Source: Thermoleophilia bacterium | GTDB lineage: Bacteria; Actinomycetota; Thermoleophilia; Gaiellales; Gaiellaceae | Direction: 5' to 3' | Assembly (NCBI GenBank): GCA_017882615.1 | Contig: JADGPD010000007.1 | Coordinates: forward strand, 1 to 58,609 | DNA: 58,609 nt | In this document: one piece after another, positions 1 to 9,286 of the stretch | How the letters are laid out: the number at the start of each line of letters is the position of its first letter | Numbering within the stretch: the first letter of the stretch is position 1 | The notes under the pieces: model-generated | What the model was told of the DNA's origin: nothing | The model's database searches: none | The model's input: the letters and a program-made list of their open reading frames with translations, nothing else | Translations under genes and position numbers: made by a program

Positions 1-1374
1 CTGCGGCGGCACGATCGCGTCGACCTTCGTGACAGAAACGAGGTCGGCGTCGGTCAGCGCCTCGGTGGCATAAACGGTGAATGCCTCACTGAACTCCTCG
101 AGGTTCTCGGGATGGATCGAGAACCCGGCTGCGGCGCGGTGACCGCCAAATCGCTCGAGCAGGCGCGAGCAGGCGACGACGCCGCCATGCAGATCGAAGG
201 CGGGAATCGAACGACCCGACCCCTTCCAATCGCCGCTCGAGCCGGCGACGAGCACGACCGGGCGCGAGAAACGTTCCACCAGCCGCGAGGCGACGATGCC
301 GATCACGCCCTCGTTCCAGTCTTCGCCGGCGATCACGTAGGCGCGGCGCCCCCGCTTCGATTCCGGCCAGGATTCGACCTGCTGCACCGCGTCGCGCAAA
401 ATCCCGTCCTCGATTATCTGGCGTTCGCGGTTCAGCTCCTCGAGCTTCCGCGTCTGCCTGGATGCCTCCTCGTCGTCCTCGCCGAGCAGAAGCTCGAGCG
501 CGAGATCCGGATGACCGAGCCGGCCGGCGGCGTTGATACGCGGCGCCAGCCGAAATGCGATCTGACCGGTGTCGAGCGTCGCCGCGTCGACACCTGCCGT
601 GCGCATGAGGGCGCGCAACCCCGGCCTGGTCGTCCGGCCGAGCTTTTTCAGCCCGGCTGCGACCAGCCAGCGGTTCTCGTCGACGAGTGGCACGACATCG
701 GCGACGGTGGCGAGACAGACGAGATCCAGTTGATCGAGCAGAAACTCCGACTCGGCGCCGAACAGCGCCTCCCCCAGCTTGTACACGACACCCGCCCCAC
801 AAAGCCCGGCAAAGGGATAGCTCGACGGGCGCGGCGCCACGATCGGGCAATCGGGAAGCTTCTCCCCCCGCCGGTGATGGTCGGTGACGATCACGTCCAG
901 CCCAAGCTCGGCGGCTTTGGCCACCTCGTCGATCGCCGTGATGCCGCAGTCGACCGTGAGAACAAGCGAGCAGCCGTCACCCGCGAGCCGCTCAAGCATT
1001 CCCGGAGTCAGCCCGTAGCCTTCGTCGAAGCGGCTCGGAAGCGCCCAGCTCACATCGGCGCCGAGCTCCCTCAGCAGTTGCACGGCAAGCGCGGTCGCCG
1101 CAACCCCGTCGACGTCGTAGTCGCCGTGCACGCAGATCTTCTCTCCGGTCGCCACCGCGGCTCGAATGCGCTGCACGGCCTGGGCCATGTCGCCGAGCGC
1201 AAAGGGGTCGTGCCCCGGCGCGTCAGCGGCGAGAAACGCTCGCGCCCGCTCGGGCTCGGCCAGGCCCCGGCGAACCAGCACCGAGGCGGTCAGCTCACTC
1301 AGCCCGAGCTCGCGCGCGAGCCTTCGCACGTCGTGCGAATCAGCGGGCTCGATCGTCCAACTTCCCTGTTGCAT
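1..1374 (-). CDS. recJ: RecJ single-stranded-DNA 5'-3' exonuclease (C-terminus beyond window)
   Basis: Cytosolic DHH-family nuclease that degrades single-stranded DNA 5' to 3' in recombination and repair. The 458 codons in the window read open from an ATG at 1374 to the window edge, so the C-terminal part is missing. The first metal motif HGDYDVDG is near residues 83-90 and the DHH motif (VTDHHRRG) near 163-170. A second domain with GRLGHPDLAL and GGHRAAAGFS follows, as in DHHA1 regions. The start follows MQQGSWTIEP; a TAACGT box lies 9 nt upstream of the ATG and no Shine-Dalgarno is seen. It lies beyond ruvB on the same strand, separated by a plus-strand gene, so it is probably its own transcript. 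Assignment is by motif order and is secure. Confidence 0.95.
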   Translation of the reverse strand, partial: MQQGSWTIEPADSHDVRRLARELGLSELTASVLVRRGLAEPERARAFLAADAPGHDPFALGDMAQAVQRIRAAVATGEKICVHGDYDVDGVAATALAVQLLRELGADVSWALPSRFDEGYGLTPGMLERLAGDGCSLVLTVDCGITAIDEVAKAAELGLDVIVTDHHRRGEKLPDCPIVAPRPSSYPFAGLCGAGVVYKLGEALFGAESEFLLDQLDLVCLATVADVVPLVDENRWLVAAGLKKLGRTTRPGLRALMRTAGVDAATLDTGQIAFRLAPRINAAGRLGHPDLALELLLGEDDEEASRQTRKLEELNRERQIIEDGILRDAVQQVESWPESKRGRRAYVIAGEDWNEGVIGIVASRLVERFSRPVVLVAGSSGDWKGSGRSIPAFDLHGGVVACSRLLERFGGHRAAAGFSIHPENLEEFSEAFTVYATEALTDADLVSVTKVDAIVPPQ

Positions 1375-1483
1375 GGGAAGAGAACGTTAGGCCAACGACC
1401 GGATAGCAGCACCGAGTTCGAGCGCCGCCCAACGTCACCCGTTCGCCGTCGTTCTCGCGTGAATAGAAAGGAATGAGACAAAG

Positions 1484-1521
1484 AACCGGACGGAGCCCTC
1501 CGGGTTAGGCTCCGTCCGGTT
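1484..1521. terminator. Perfect 14-bp stem-loop between divergent genes
   Basis: Arms 1484-1497 (AACCGGACGGAGCC) and 1508-1521 are exact reverse complements around a 10-nt loop. On the plus strand it is followed by TTTGTTGTT, so it resembles an intrinsic terminator. It sits in the leader of the plus-strand gene at 1607 and upstream of recJ, with no plus-strand gene before it in the window. It could be an attenuator, a relic terminator or a structured leader. Confidence 0.55.
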
Positions 1522-1606
1522 TGTTGTTCCGCTTCGGAGGTCGAACGGTAAGTCGCGCTTTCAGCCTGTAAAAGATCTGTACTGCAAGTCACGCCGTTGT
1601 TTCCGC

Positions 1607-2173
1607 TTGCTCTCATTGACTACCGTAGAAGTCGTCCGTAAAGAAGCTCTAAAGACCGCGAAAGCCTTAGCTTCCGTTCAGAAAAGGGTCCGAGGCTATC
1701 CTGGCTACGTGGCACGGCAACCCAATTACCGCTCCGGTACCGATTACGTCGTCGAGTTCCTCGACTATCGCTTCTCCTTCAGCAGCAGCGATTTCGAGGA
1801 GCGTGTGACGGCCGCCGCCGTGCGACTGGAGTTCGTAGGCGGAAACGATCTGGGCGAGGGCGAGACGGCCGACCTGGTCGAGCTCGTGGCCAGCCCGATC
1901 GGGCAGATCTCCGAGCCCCGCAGCGACTTCGGCCGCTACCTGGTCGAGAACTGGGAACGGATCTCGCTCGTGGACGGAGAATCGCTCGTCTACTGGCTTC
2001 GCAAGCTCGTCTTCCGCGGAGCCTGGCTCGACCACCGCGTCAAGCAAGGTCTACTGGAGGTCGCCTGGGACGACGACCAGGCCGAATTCGGTTACCACGA
2101 TCCCCACGGCGATCGCACCTTGCTCGAGCTGGCGCCGGTGCCATCCTGGCGCGCACTTCGTTATCGCGCTTGA
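1607..2173 (+). CDS. Hypothetical protein, about 188 aa
   Basis: I do not recognise a family. The frame is supported by strong G/C preference in third codon positions from about 1700 to 2170 and by an uninterrupted reading frame ending 31 bp before the convergent ruvB stop. The protein is soluble and rather acidic, with aromatic stretches (YVVEFLDYRFSF near residue 46; WRALRYRA at the end). No signal peptide or membrane segment is evident. The start is uncertain: TTG at 1607 is the longest, TTG 1616 and GTG 1708 are alternatives, and none has a good ribosome binding site. It is preceded by the 1484-1521 hairpin, which may affect its expression. Confidence 0.7.
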   Translation: MLSLTTVEVVRKEALKTAKALASVQKRVRGYPGYVARQPNYRSGTDYVVEFLDYRFSFSSSDFEERVTAAAVRLEFVGGNDLGEGETADLVELVASPIGQISEPRSDFGRYLVENWERISLVDGESLVYWLRKLVFRGAWLDHRVKQGLLEVAWDDDQAEFGYHDPHGDRTLLELAPVPSWRALRYRA

Positions 2174-2204
2174 TCTCGACGCGGATGCGGCCCGTCGCGA
2201 AGCG

Positions 2205-3221
2205 TTAGAAAAGGCTCACATCGTCGGGCGGAGCCGGGGCGCCTAGATGCGCCAGGCCGGACTTGGTGACGATGCGGCCGCGGTTGGTGCGCTGGATGAA
2301 ACCGAGCTGCAGCAGGTAGGGCTCGTAGACGTCCTCGATCGTGTCGGGCTCCTCGCCGAGTGCGACCGCCAGCGTCGAGAGCCCGACAGGCCCGCCGTCG
2401 AAGCGCTCGACGATCGCCCGCAGTAGCTCGCGATCGGTGTGCTCGAGACCGACTTCGTCCACCTCCAGGAGCTTCAGCGCTTCGCGCGCGATTGCCATCG
2501 TGACAGCCCCCTGATGACGTACCTCGGCCACATCGCGGACGCGGCGCAGGATGCGGTTGGCGATGCGCGGCGTGCCACGCGAGCGGGCCGCGATCTCTGT
2601 CGCGGCCTCGGGCTCGATCTCGACGCCGAGAATGTGCGCCGAGCGGCGAACGATCGTGGCCAGGTCGTCGACACAGTAGTAGTCGAGCCTGAAGGTCATG
2701 CCGAAGCGGTCGCGCAGCGGTGTCGTCAAGAGCCCCGTGCGCGTGGTCGCACCGACCAGGGTGAAGTGCGGCAGGTCGAGCGTCAGGGTGCGGGCCGCCG
2801 GCCCCTGGCCAACGATGATGTCGAGGCGAAAGTCCTCGAGCGCCGGATAGAGAATCTCTTCGACCGCGTGATTGAGGCGGTGGATTTCGTCGATGAACAG
2901 GACGTCGCGCGGCTCGAGGCTGGTCAGGATCGCCGCCATGTCGCCTTTGCGCTCGAGCGCCGGGCCGGCGATGCAGCGGATGCCAACACCGAGCTCCTCG
3001 CGCACGATGAAGGCGAGCGAGGTCTTGCCAAGCCCCGGCGGACCGACGAGCAGTACGTGATCGAGCGCCTCCTCCCTTCCCTGCGCCGCCTGGAGCGAGA
3101 TCGCCAGCGGCTCCTTGATCCGCTCTTGGCCGACGAACTCGCCCAGGTTGCGCGGGCGCAGCGAGCGCTCGATGTCGTCGTCTTCGGGCTTGATCGTGGG
3201 TGTCAGGAAGGTTTCGCTCAT
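2205..3221 (-). CDS. ruvB: Holliday junction branch-migration ATPase RuvB
   Basis: Hexameric AAA+ motor that drives branch migration of Holliday junctions with RuvA. The 338-aa length is typical. Visible motifs are Walker A GPPGLGKT (residues about 60-67), Walker [10 protein letters not shown] (109-117) and the sensor region GATTRTG, followed by a C-terminal winged-helix region ([12 protein letters not shown]). The ATG at 3221 was chosen because upstream codons only shadow ruvA; it begins 1 nt after the ruvA stop, implying translational coupling. It is the last gene of ruvC-ruvA-ruvB. Confidence 0.97.
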   Translation of the reverse strand: MSETFLTPTIKPEDDDIERSLRPRNLGEFVGQERIKEPLAISLQAAQGREEALDHVLLVGPPGLGKTSLAFIVREELGVGIRCIAGPALERKGDMAAILTSLEPRDVLFIDEIHRLNHAVEEILYPALEDFRLDIIVGQGPAARTLTLDLPHFTLVGATTRTGLLTTPLRDRFGMTFRLDYYCVDDLATIVRRSAHILGVEIEPEAATEIAARSRGTPRIANRILRRVRDVAEVRHQGAVTMAIAREALKLLEVDEVGLEHTDRELLRAIVERFDGGPVGLSTLAVALGEEPDTIEDVYEPYLLQLGFIQRTNRGRIVTKSGLAHLGAPAPPDDVSLF

Positions 3222-3222
3222 C

Positions 3223-3786
3223 TCACGCCGCTCTGAGTGCCAGGCGCACGCGCTCTTCTGGCGGCAGATCGGGATCGATCCGGGCCAGTGCCTGCTCGGC
3301 CTCGACGAGCGTGTAGCCGAGCTCGACCAGCGCCTCGCGCGCCACCAGGTGCTTGTCGGAGCCGGCGTCGCCATAGGGCACGAGCTCGCTTCCGGCCAGC
3401 TTCTCTTTCAGCTCCAGCACGACGCGCTGCGCCGTCTTCTTGCCGATGCCGGGAATGGCCTGGAAACGAGCCGTGTCTTCGCGCGCGATCGCTCGCCTGA
3501 GCTCGGCCGGCGTCGAGCCCGACACTATCGCCAGCGCTACCTTGGGCCCGATCCCCGAGACCGAGAGGAGCTGGATAAAGAGCTCGCGTTCCTCGCCGTC
3601 GGCGAAGCCGTAGAGGGAGAGTGCGTCTTCGCGCACGTGCAGGTAGGTCTCGACCGTCATCTCGTCGCCTCCGGCCTTGGCCAGAGCACGGGGAGTCGCG
3701 TGCACCAGGTAGCCGACTCCGTTCACGTCCAGAAGCAGCCCCTCCGCCCCGCGCCCGGCCGGTTTACCGCGCAGCCGCGCGATCAT
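3223..3786 (-). CDS. ruvA: Holliday junction DNA-binding protein RuvA
   Basis: Tetrameric junction-binding subunit of the RuvAB complex. It starts [11 protein letters not shown], with the expected OB-fold opening, helix-hairpin-helix segments ([11 protein letters not shown] and [11 protein letters not shown], near residues 80-125) and a C-terminal RuvB-contact helix bundle ([16 protein letters not shown]). The length of 187 aa is normal for actinobacteria. Its ATG overlaps the ruvC stop in an ATGA, and its stop lies 1 nt before ruvB, so all three genes are translationally coupled. Confidence 0.96.
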   Translation of the reverse strand: MIARLRGKPAGRGAEGLLLDVNGVGYLVHATPRALAKAGGDEMTVETYLHVREDALSLYGFADGEERELFIQLLSVSGIGPKVALAIVSGSTPAELRRAIAREDTARFQAIPGIGKKTAQRVVLELKEKLAGSELVPYGDAGSDKHLVAREALVELGYTLVEAEQALARIDPDLPPEERVRLALRAA

Positions 3787-4271
3787 CCGGCGAGCCTCTC
3801 GAGCGGCGGTGCCAGCGCGTGGCAGATCGCCACGGCAAGCGCATCGGCGGCGTGATCGGGCGTCGGAATCTCCTCCAAGCGCAAGATCGCCTTCACCATC
3901 CGCTGCATCTGAGCCTTGTCGGCGCGCCCGTGACCGCAGGTCGCCTGCTTGACCCGCGCCGGCGCATACTCGAAGCACTCAATGTCGGCCAGTGCGGCGG
4001 CGACGAGGATGGCGCCGCGCGCCTGCCCTACAGAGAGCGCGATGCGGGCGTCGGCGCCTACGTAGGACTCTTCGAGCGCAACGGCATCGGGCTGTTCGCG
4101 GACAATCAACTCGCTCACTCCTTCGAAGAGAGTCCGAAGGCGAAGCTCCAGCCGCGTGCCGGGCGACGTTCGCCACCAACCGTGGTCTAGAGCCTGAAGG
4201 CGGTTTGCGTTTCCTTGGACGATGCCGTACCCGCATGCAGCCGTACCGGGATCGATGCCGAGAACTTTCAC
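3783..4271 (-). CDS. ruvC: Holliday junction resolvase RuvC
   Basis: RNase H-fold endonuclease that cleaves Holliday junctions symmetrically. The 162 aa begin MKVLGIDPGTAACGYG with the first catalytic Asp at residue 7. The second acidic residue is in LEESYVGAD, and the closing pair is in TPDHAADALAVAICH. The start is GTG at 4271. It is first of the ruvCAB unit. In many actinobacteria yebC precedes it directly; here about 5.4 kb with two secreted-protein genes and two minus-strand terminators intervene. Confidence 0.96.
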   Translation of the reverse strand: MKVLGIDPGTAACGYGIVQGNANRLQALDHGWWRTSPGTRLELRLRTLFEGVSELIVREQPDAVALEESYVGADARIALSVGQARGAILVAAALADIECFEYAPARVKQATCGHGRADKAQMQRMVKAILRLEEIPTPDHAADALAVAICHALAPPLERLAG

Positions 4272-4319
4272 GTCGAGACTCTAGGCCGCGTGCCGGACGG
4301 TGTAGCTGCCGCCGAAAGT

Positions 4320-4365
4320 AAAAAAAGGGGGCGAGCCCGACACCCCCCAGCGTCAAGGCTCGCCC
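4320..4365 (-). terminator. Intrinsic terminator in the ruvC leader
   Basis: Read on the minus strand, GGGCGAGCC pairs with GGCTCGCCC (arms 4357-4365 and 4329-4337), followed within a few nt by seven T residues (4320-4326). It ends about 50 nt before the ruvC GTG. Because a separate terminator already closes the upstream oxidase gene at 4504-4534, this one may terminate a short leader RNA and so regulate ruvCAB, or be a backup. Confidence 0.7.
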
Positions 4366-4503
4366 GTGACCGCAAGCGCTGTCCTCATTTTAGTACAAGC
4401 GAACGTTAAGTGGACGTAAAAAAAGGCCTCTGCGGTTCTGTGAGGACTAATTGTTGTCGCACCATGACCTGCGACCCCACGCTTCACGCGGGATGCGCAA
4501 GGG

Positions 4504-4534
4504 AAAAAGCTGGGGGGCCTTCGGCCCCCCAGCT
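4504..4534 (-). terminator. Strong intrinsic terminator after the large oxidase gene
   Basis: A perfect 12-bp stem (arms 4508-4519 and 4523-4534, AGCTGGGGGGCC on either strand) with a 3-nt loop is followed on the minus strand by five T residues (4504-4508). It lies about 40 nt past the oxidase stop codon and is the expected end of the 9286-4576 operon. Confidence 0.85.
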
Positions 4535-4575
4535 ACTCCATTTCTCGTTACTTCAAGCCGACTCTCTCCCCACTT

Positions 4576-7500
4576 TCATGGCGTCAGCGTGGGAGAGACC
4601 GACGTAGCGGTCACCGTCGGGAAATCGGGCGTTCCGACTCCCAGGTAATCCGTCGTGTCGCCGACCGTGTTCTGCGCCACCACCCGGTACGTGTCGCCGG
4701 CAGCGTGCGTCGCATCGACGTAGCTCATCGGCCCGGTGGTGTTGGGCACGGCCAGGTTGGTCTGGATCGTAGTCAGATCCGTCCATGGCCCGCCACTCCC
4801 GGTCGTCGACTTCTGGACGACGTAGGAAGTATCGGCGATCGAGTTGTCCATCCACGACAGCGTGTTGGTACCCGCGTCGAACGCGAGCGTGTCAGGCGCC
4901 TTGGGTGGAACCGCCACCGCCTCCGGCCTCATCATGTCCATCTCCTCATGAGCCAGGATGTGGCAGTGCCACACGTACTCCCAGCCGAAGTTGATGAGGT
5001 GGTTGTTGATGGTGATCGCGTTTCCTTGCGGATCGATCGCCAGGCCCCGAACCGAGTCTGGAACCTCCACTCCGTCCGGCATCATCGGGTTGAGCTCCCT
5101 GATCGAGTTCGGGATCTCCCAGGGCAGGCTCGGAATCACCGGCCTCAGGGCTACGATCGTGTCCTCGAGCGGGCTCACCCTGATCGTGTCCTTCCAGCCC
5201 AGCTCGTTCGGGTCGGGCGGGATGATGATGTTGTCCCAGGTGACCCGGTCTAGGATCTGGACGTCGTACAAGTGGAAGTGGATCGGGTGCGTGTCCACCC
5301 CGTTGTGCGTGATCTTCCAGAGCTGCGTCCCGTCGGTCGCCGAAGAGATCGGCGTCACGTTTACGTCGCCGACAGGTAGGCCGCTGGCGTCGATCACCTC
5401 CGTTGGCGGGAGCGTGTAGGGAATCATCACAGCGTTTTGAGCCGCGGGTGTGGCCGGAACGGCCTCGACGCCCATGTTCGCCGTCATCCTCCCGTACTCG
5501 TCGAAGCTGGTCGAGTTCGTCTCGTCGTGAAGCGCTTTCGGCTTCAGCGGGATCGACAGCTTCGGTCCCAGCAACGTATCGAAGGTGAACAGGTCTCCGC
5601 CCTGCTGCGCGATTCGGGCGAACCCGTCGCACTTGATGGTCGAAGCCGGATCGGTGCAGTCACCACTCGCCGCGAAGCTGGTGCCGTAGGCCGAGTTGTA
5701 AGCCGCCTGCCCGACGATGATCGGGTGCTGCCCGGACTCGAACACGCCTGAGCCGTCGGCATGATGTGCGAACGCCGCCTGAAGCGCGGTCAGGTCGAAC
5801 GTCGGAGCCGCGGTGTTGTTCGAGACCTTCACCTGCATGATCGTGCGAGTGTTCGGCCCGTACCCGGGCAGCGTGCTCGGCCCGCATGCCGGCGAGAGGT
5901 CGGGGTCGCCCGTGTAGTAGTCGTAACAGGCGATCCGGCCTGGGAACGCGGCCGGCGCGTCGTTGTACAGGATCAGCGTCTTGCCCGCGAACTTCGAGAA
6001 GTCGACGATCGCGTCGGCCCTCTCGGCGGGAGCTACCAGCAGTGCGTGCTGGTCGACGTTGCCCCAGTCGAACCTCGTCGGGTCGGTGATCCAGGTGATG
6101 GGCTGGTTCGGGACGACCACCGGGGCCGGCAGGAACCCCCCGTCGGTGCCGATCTGGATGAAGTTCGGCCCCTCAGGGCTCCGGCTCGTGTCAGGCGTCG
6201 GAACCACGTTCGGGTCGGTCTGTGCCGCCGCGAGCTCGGCCGGCTTGAGCGCGACCTCGGTTCCCGTGGAGTCCGCCACGTACCACTGCAGGTTCCAGAA
6301 GCGGTCGTTGGCCGCGTTCAAGATCCTGAAGCGGTAGGACTTGGGATCCACAGTCGTGGTTGGATACGCCGTCCCGTTCACCACCGGGGTGTCGTTGAAC
6401 TGCTCCATCCCCGCCGAGATGTTGGGCGTGCCAGGGATCTTCGGCGGCTCGCAGTACGGGGCAGTCTGGTACTGCCAGGTGGTGGGATCGTCCAACTTGC
6501 ACGGAGTCGTGAGGTCCGTAGTGAAGTTCGTCTTCGGATCCTTGTTGTAGTACGGGTTAGCGATTGGTCCGTACAAGATGTCCGACGCGGTAGCAGGCGG
6601 CCAGAACCAGGGCCCGTAGAACCAGCGCCCGAACGAGCTTGCGCCGCTCGGATCACCGGGGTTCTGAGCCGGCATGTAGACGTGGTGGTACCACAGATTG
6701 CCGTAGGCACCCCAACGGCTGGAATCCCAGGTCGGGTCCTGTTTGGCAAGCTGGGCGGTCTGTGGAACGAAGGTCCGATCCTGGATGATCAGCGGGATCT
6801 GATGGGAAGGGATCGTTCCGTCGGTGATCAGTTTCTTCTCGGTCGGATCCTGGATCTCGTATCCGGCGGCCTCGCCCGCGTACACGCCGAGGCGAGTGAT
6901 GCCCCAAGCGTGGTCGTGGTAGAACATCAGCCGCGCGCTCTGCTGGTTCGTGTAGTAGAACGTCTGGCATCCGTCGGTCGCACTCGAACAGTCCGGCACG
7001 CTGGCAGGCTTGCTGGCGCCAACCATGTCGGGCACGTTCTGCACGCTGACGCCCTGCGGCCACGGCGTGCTCTCGTGGGCGGGCGTGATCCACTGGTGCG
7101 GCGTACCGTCGCTGATCCAGGGAGTGACGCCGCCGTGCAAGTGCAACGTGGCCCGGTTGTCCTTGAAGCACGAGCTGTCCTTCGGGTACTGGGTGCACAT
7201 CGGGTTGCGAACCTCGTCGGTGACGGTTCCCGAGTCGGTCGGCGCCGGCATGCTCACCGGGCCCATGCCCGAGCCCATGACGGTGGAGTCGGTCGGGAGG
7301 AATAGGTCGCCGTTAGTGCCCGTGGGCAGGAGGTTGTAGAACACGACCCTGACCGCGCGGTCCTTCTGCGCAACGATTACCGGCCCGAGGTAATGCGGAT
7401 CGTCAACCGCGTGTGCCTGGGAGCCATCGGGCATCAGAGTTGGCACCGAGGTGCCGTTGAGAAGGTCAGTCTGTAGCGCAACCTGCTTGCCCGGGATGAC

Positions 7501-8736
7501 GCTGGTCGAAAGCTGCACGTACTCGCGCATCAGCGTCGCGGGCAGATCTGAATGCATCTTCTCTCTGTGCTGGACAACCCCGATCACGTAGTAGTCGGTA
7601 TTCGAGAACGTGGTCTGGTCGGGTTGTGCCACCGGTATGTACTGCCCGAGATCGTTTACGCCCGCCGGCGTAAGGCCCGGCAACGTGTCGACGAACTTGC
7701 GGATGCCGCCCGGCGAGACGTAACCGGAGCCCGGGTTGGTGACGTTGATCGAGGTGATGGTGCCGCTGTTGATCGACGCCGACACCGTCGCTCCTCTACC
7801 GGTTCCTGCTCTACCGGCCTTATCCGTGATGATCATCGAGGGCGGCCGCGTATACCCCAAGCCGAACGCGTTGAGAACGACCGACGAGATTGAGATTGTC
7901 GACGTCGCAGTCGCCTCTTTGAACGTCGCGGGGTCGTGCGTGGCTGGGGCGAACCGCGTCCCGTCGAGGATACTGACCCCCGGCGCGACCGAATAGCCGG
8001 AGCCGGGATTGTCGAGGACGATGGACGTGATCGTGCCGCCCGCGTTCATCGTCACGTGACCTGTGGCCTGCACGCCGTTTGGGTCGCTTGGCAGGTCGAA
8101 GTCCACCGTAGGAGAGGCGTAACCGGCCCCTCCGTTGGTGAGACGGAGGCTGTCGACGGCGCCGTATGCGGTCGCTGTCGCGCCGCTGCCGGTATCGCCG
8201 CGTCCGAATCTCGGGATATCTCTGAACTTTACGACCGGAGACGTGTAGCCGCCGCCCGGTTTATTCACCGCGACGGAGACGACCGTCCCTCTCGAGACGA
8301 TATGCGCGCTCGCCGCCGCGCCCGTTCCGGATCCCGTAATGGCGATGTTCGCGTTCGTGTACCCGGACCCGGGGTTGGTCACTGTGATTCCTGTGATCGA
8401 ACCGTCTCTGCCGATCTGTGCTTGAGCCTGGGCTCCGGTACCGTCACCGCTGATCGTGACGTTGGCATCGGGCACCGTGAGCGGGCTGTTCGCCCAGTTC
8501 GGGTACGGCCCGAAGTAATGAGGGACCGTGGTCTGGTCGACCGGTGACGACGGCGTGGCCGAGATGGCGGCTCCGCTGAGCAGCGCGCTCAGCCCGAGAG
8601 CCAATACCGTGCTGGAGATGAGAGCGGTGAATCTGCGTCTTGCCTTCGAGGGATTGAGAAAATCCCCTCGCGTCCTCGCGGGCGACCTCCAGCGATAGCC
8701 GCCGCCGGGAAGCTCGAACTTCATTAGCCTTTTCAT
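4576..8736 (-). CDS. Giant secreted multicopper oxidase with N-terminal GSGY repeats and C-terminal FN3-like domain
   Basis: Predicted extracellular copper enzyme coupling oxidation of an unknown substrate to reduction of oxygen; about 1386 aa, at least twice a CotA or laccase. A signal segment near residues 33-62 carries RRRF before a hydrophobic run, compatible with Tat export of a folded copper protein. Residues about 95-345 hold six imperfect units ending in NPGSGYT-like motifs. The catalytic copper motifs are all present: HLHGG (about 532-536), YHDHAWG (606-612), HPIHFH (1150-1155) and WHCHILAHEEMDMM (1256-1269). The tail, about 1280-1370, looks like a fibronectin type III domain (LSWMDNS, YRVVAQNTVG). 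The start is ATG 8736, with ATG 8724 as an alternative. It lies 13 bp after the collagen-like gene. Substrate (Mn(II), phenolics, bilirubin-like) cannot be told from sequence. Confidence 0.93.
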   Translation of the reverse strand: MKRLMKFELPGGGYRWRSPARTRGDFLNPSKARRRFTALISSTVLALGLSALLSGAAISATPSSPVDQTTVPHYFGPYPNWANSPLTVPDANVTISGDGTGAQAQAQIGRDGSITGITVTNPGSGYTNANIAITGSGTGAAASAHIVSRGTVVSVAVNKPGGGYTSPVVKFRDIPRFGRGDTGSGATATAYGAVDSLRLTNGGAGYASPTVDFDLPSDPNGVQATGHVTMNAGGTITSIVLDNPGSGYSVAPGVSILDGTRFAPATHDPATFKEATATSTISISSVVLNAFGLGYTRPPSMIITDKAGRAGTGRGATVSASINSGTITSINVTNPGSGYVSPGGIRKFVDTLPGLTPAGVNDLGQYIPVAQPDQTTFSNTDYYVIGVVQHREKMHSDLPATLMREYVQLSTSVIPGKQVALQTDLLNGTSVPTLMPDGSQAHAVDDPHYLGPVIVAQKDRAVRVVFYNLLPTGTNGDLFLPTDSTVMGSGMGPVSMPAPTDSGTVTDEVRNPMCTQYPKDSSCFKDNRATLHLHGGVTPWISDGTPHQWITPAHESTPWPQGVSVQNVPDMVGASKPASVPDCSSATDGCQTFYYTNQQSARLMFYHDHAWGITRLGVYAGEAAGYEIQDPTEKKLITDGTIPSHQIPLIIQDRTFVPQTAQLAKQDPTWDSSRWGAYGNLWYHHVYMPAQNPGDPSGASSFGRWFYGPWFWPPATASDILYGPIANPYYNKDPKTNFTTDLTTPCKLDDPTTWQYQTAPYCEPPKIPGTPNISAGMEQFNDTPVVNGTAYPTTTVDPKSYRFRILNAANDRFWNLQWYVADSTGTEVALKPAELAAAQTDPNVVPTPDTSRSPEGPNFIQIGTDGGFLPAPVVVPNQPITWITDPTRFDWGNVDQHALLVAPAERADAIVDFSKFAGKTLILYNDAPAAFPGRIACYDYYTGDPDLSPACGPSTLPGYGPNTRTIMQVKVSNNTAAPTFDLTALQAAFAHHADGSGVFESGQHPIIVGQAAYNSAYGTSFAASGDCTDPASTIKCDGFARIAQQGGDLFTFDTLLGPKLSIPLKPKALHDETNSTSFDEYGRMTANMGVEAVPATPAAQNAVMIPYTLPPTEVIDASGLPVGDVNVTPISSATDGTQLWKITHNGVDTHPIHFHLYDVQILDRVTWDNIIIPPDPNELGWKDTIRVSPLEDTIVALRPVIPSLPWEIPNSIRELNPMMPDGVEVPDSVRGLAIDPQGNAITINNHLINFGWEYVWHCHILAHEEMDMMRPEAVAVPPKAPDTLAFDAGTNTLSWMDNSIADTSYVVQKSTTGSGGPWTDLTTIQTNLAVPNTTGPMSYVDATHAAGDTYRVVAQNTVGDTTDYLGVGTPDFPTVTATSVSPTLTP

Positions 8737-8749
8737 CTTGGTTCTCGAG

Positions 8750-9286
8750 TTATGGCGAAGTGCAGAGGACCCAGGCGATTGCTTGGACGCCACCACTACC
8801 GGACCAGTTGTCGATCTCAACTGCCCATCCGGTCGGTGTCGCCGCGTTGTATGGATCCGGCACGCTGTACGACACGACCGGCCATCCGGTATTGGTGCTC
8901 GCATCCCAATCGGCGCCGCCGCCGGTGGCGACTTCGCCCGAGTTGCAGGATGCAGTTACTTTCGAGAAGTTGGTGCCGAAAGTGCCCTCGGCGGTGCGTT
9001 TGACCACTTTGTTTACGCCCGCCGCTCCGGCGGCTCCGCTGGCTCCGCTGGCTCCGGCAGGGCCCTTCGCCCCCGCCGGGAGCTGGCCCTTGGCGAAGTC
9101 CACGGCCTTGAGCGAGTGGTCTTTCACCTTGCTCGAAATGACCGCGTTGTTCTTGAGCTGTTTGGTGCCGACACTGCCCTTGGGTAGGGCATTGATCACT
9201 GCAACGCTCGTGCCGGTCGTCGCGAGAAAGAGTGCGGCGCAGGCTACGATCATCGCTGGTGACGGCTTCCTAAGGCGTGTCTTCAT
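8750..9286 (-). CDS. Exported collagen-like protein, 178 aa
   Basis: The N-terminus MKTRLRKPSPAMIVACAALFLA is a signal or anchor segment, followed by LPKGSVGTKQLKNNAVISSK and a proline/glycine collagen-like stretch (GPAGASGASGAAGAAG, about residues 78-93). A C-terminal domain has two Cys (TASCNSGEVATGGG and WVLCTSP at the end). I associate this architecture with Thermoleophilia secreted proteins of unknown role. ATG 9286 is chosen because the signal peptide begins there. It is the first gene of an apparent two-gene operon with the multicopper oxidase, 13 bp apart, so the product may be an extracellular partner or scaffold of the oxidase (inference). Confidence 0.85.
   Translation of the reverse strand: MKTRLRKPSPAMIVACAALFLATTGTSVAVINALPKGSVGTKQLKNNAVISSKVKDHSLKAVDFAKGQLPAGAKGPAGASGASGAAGAAGVNKVVKRTAEGTFGTNFSKVTASCNSGEVATGGGADWDASTNTGWPVVSYSVPDPYNAATPTGWAVEIDNWSGSGGVQAIAWVLCTSP

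Noticed and set aside
112-1476. 454-codon plus-strand frame opposite recJ
   Set aside because: It is the antisense shadow of recJ; the minus frame has DHH and HGDYDVDG motifs and proper codon bias.
4380-4420. Possible LexA box upstream of ruvC (GAAC followed by GTTA)
   Set aside because: Only one half-site is intact; the second does not match GTTC at the right spacing.
5761-7305. 514-codon plus-strand frame opposite the large oxidase
   Set aside because: Valine/arginine-rich antisense shadow; the minus frame carries the copper motifs.
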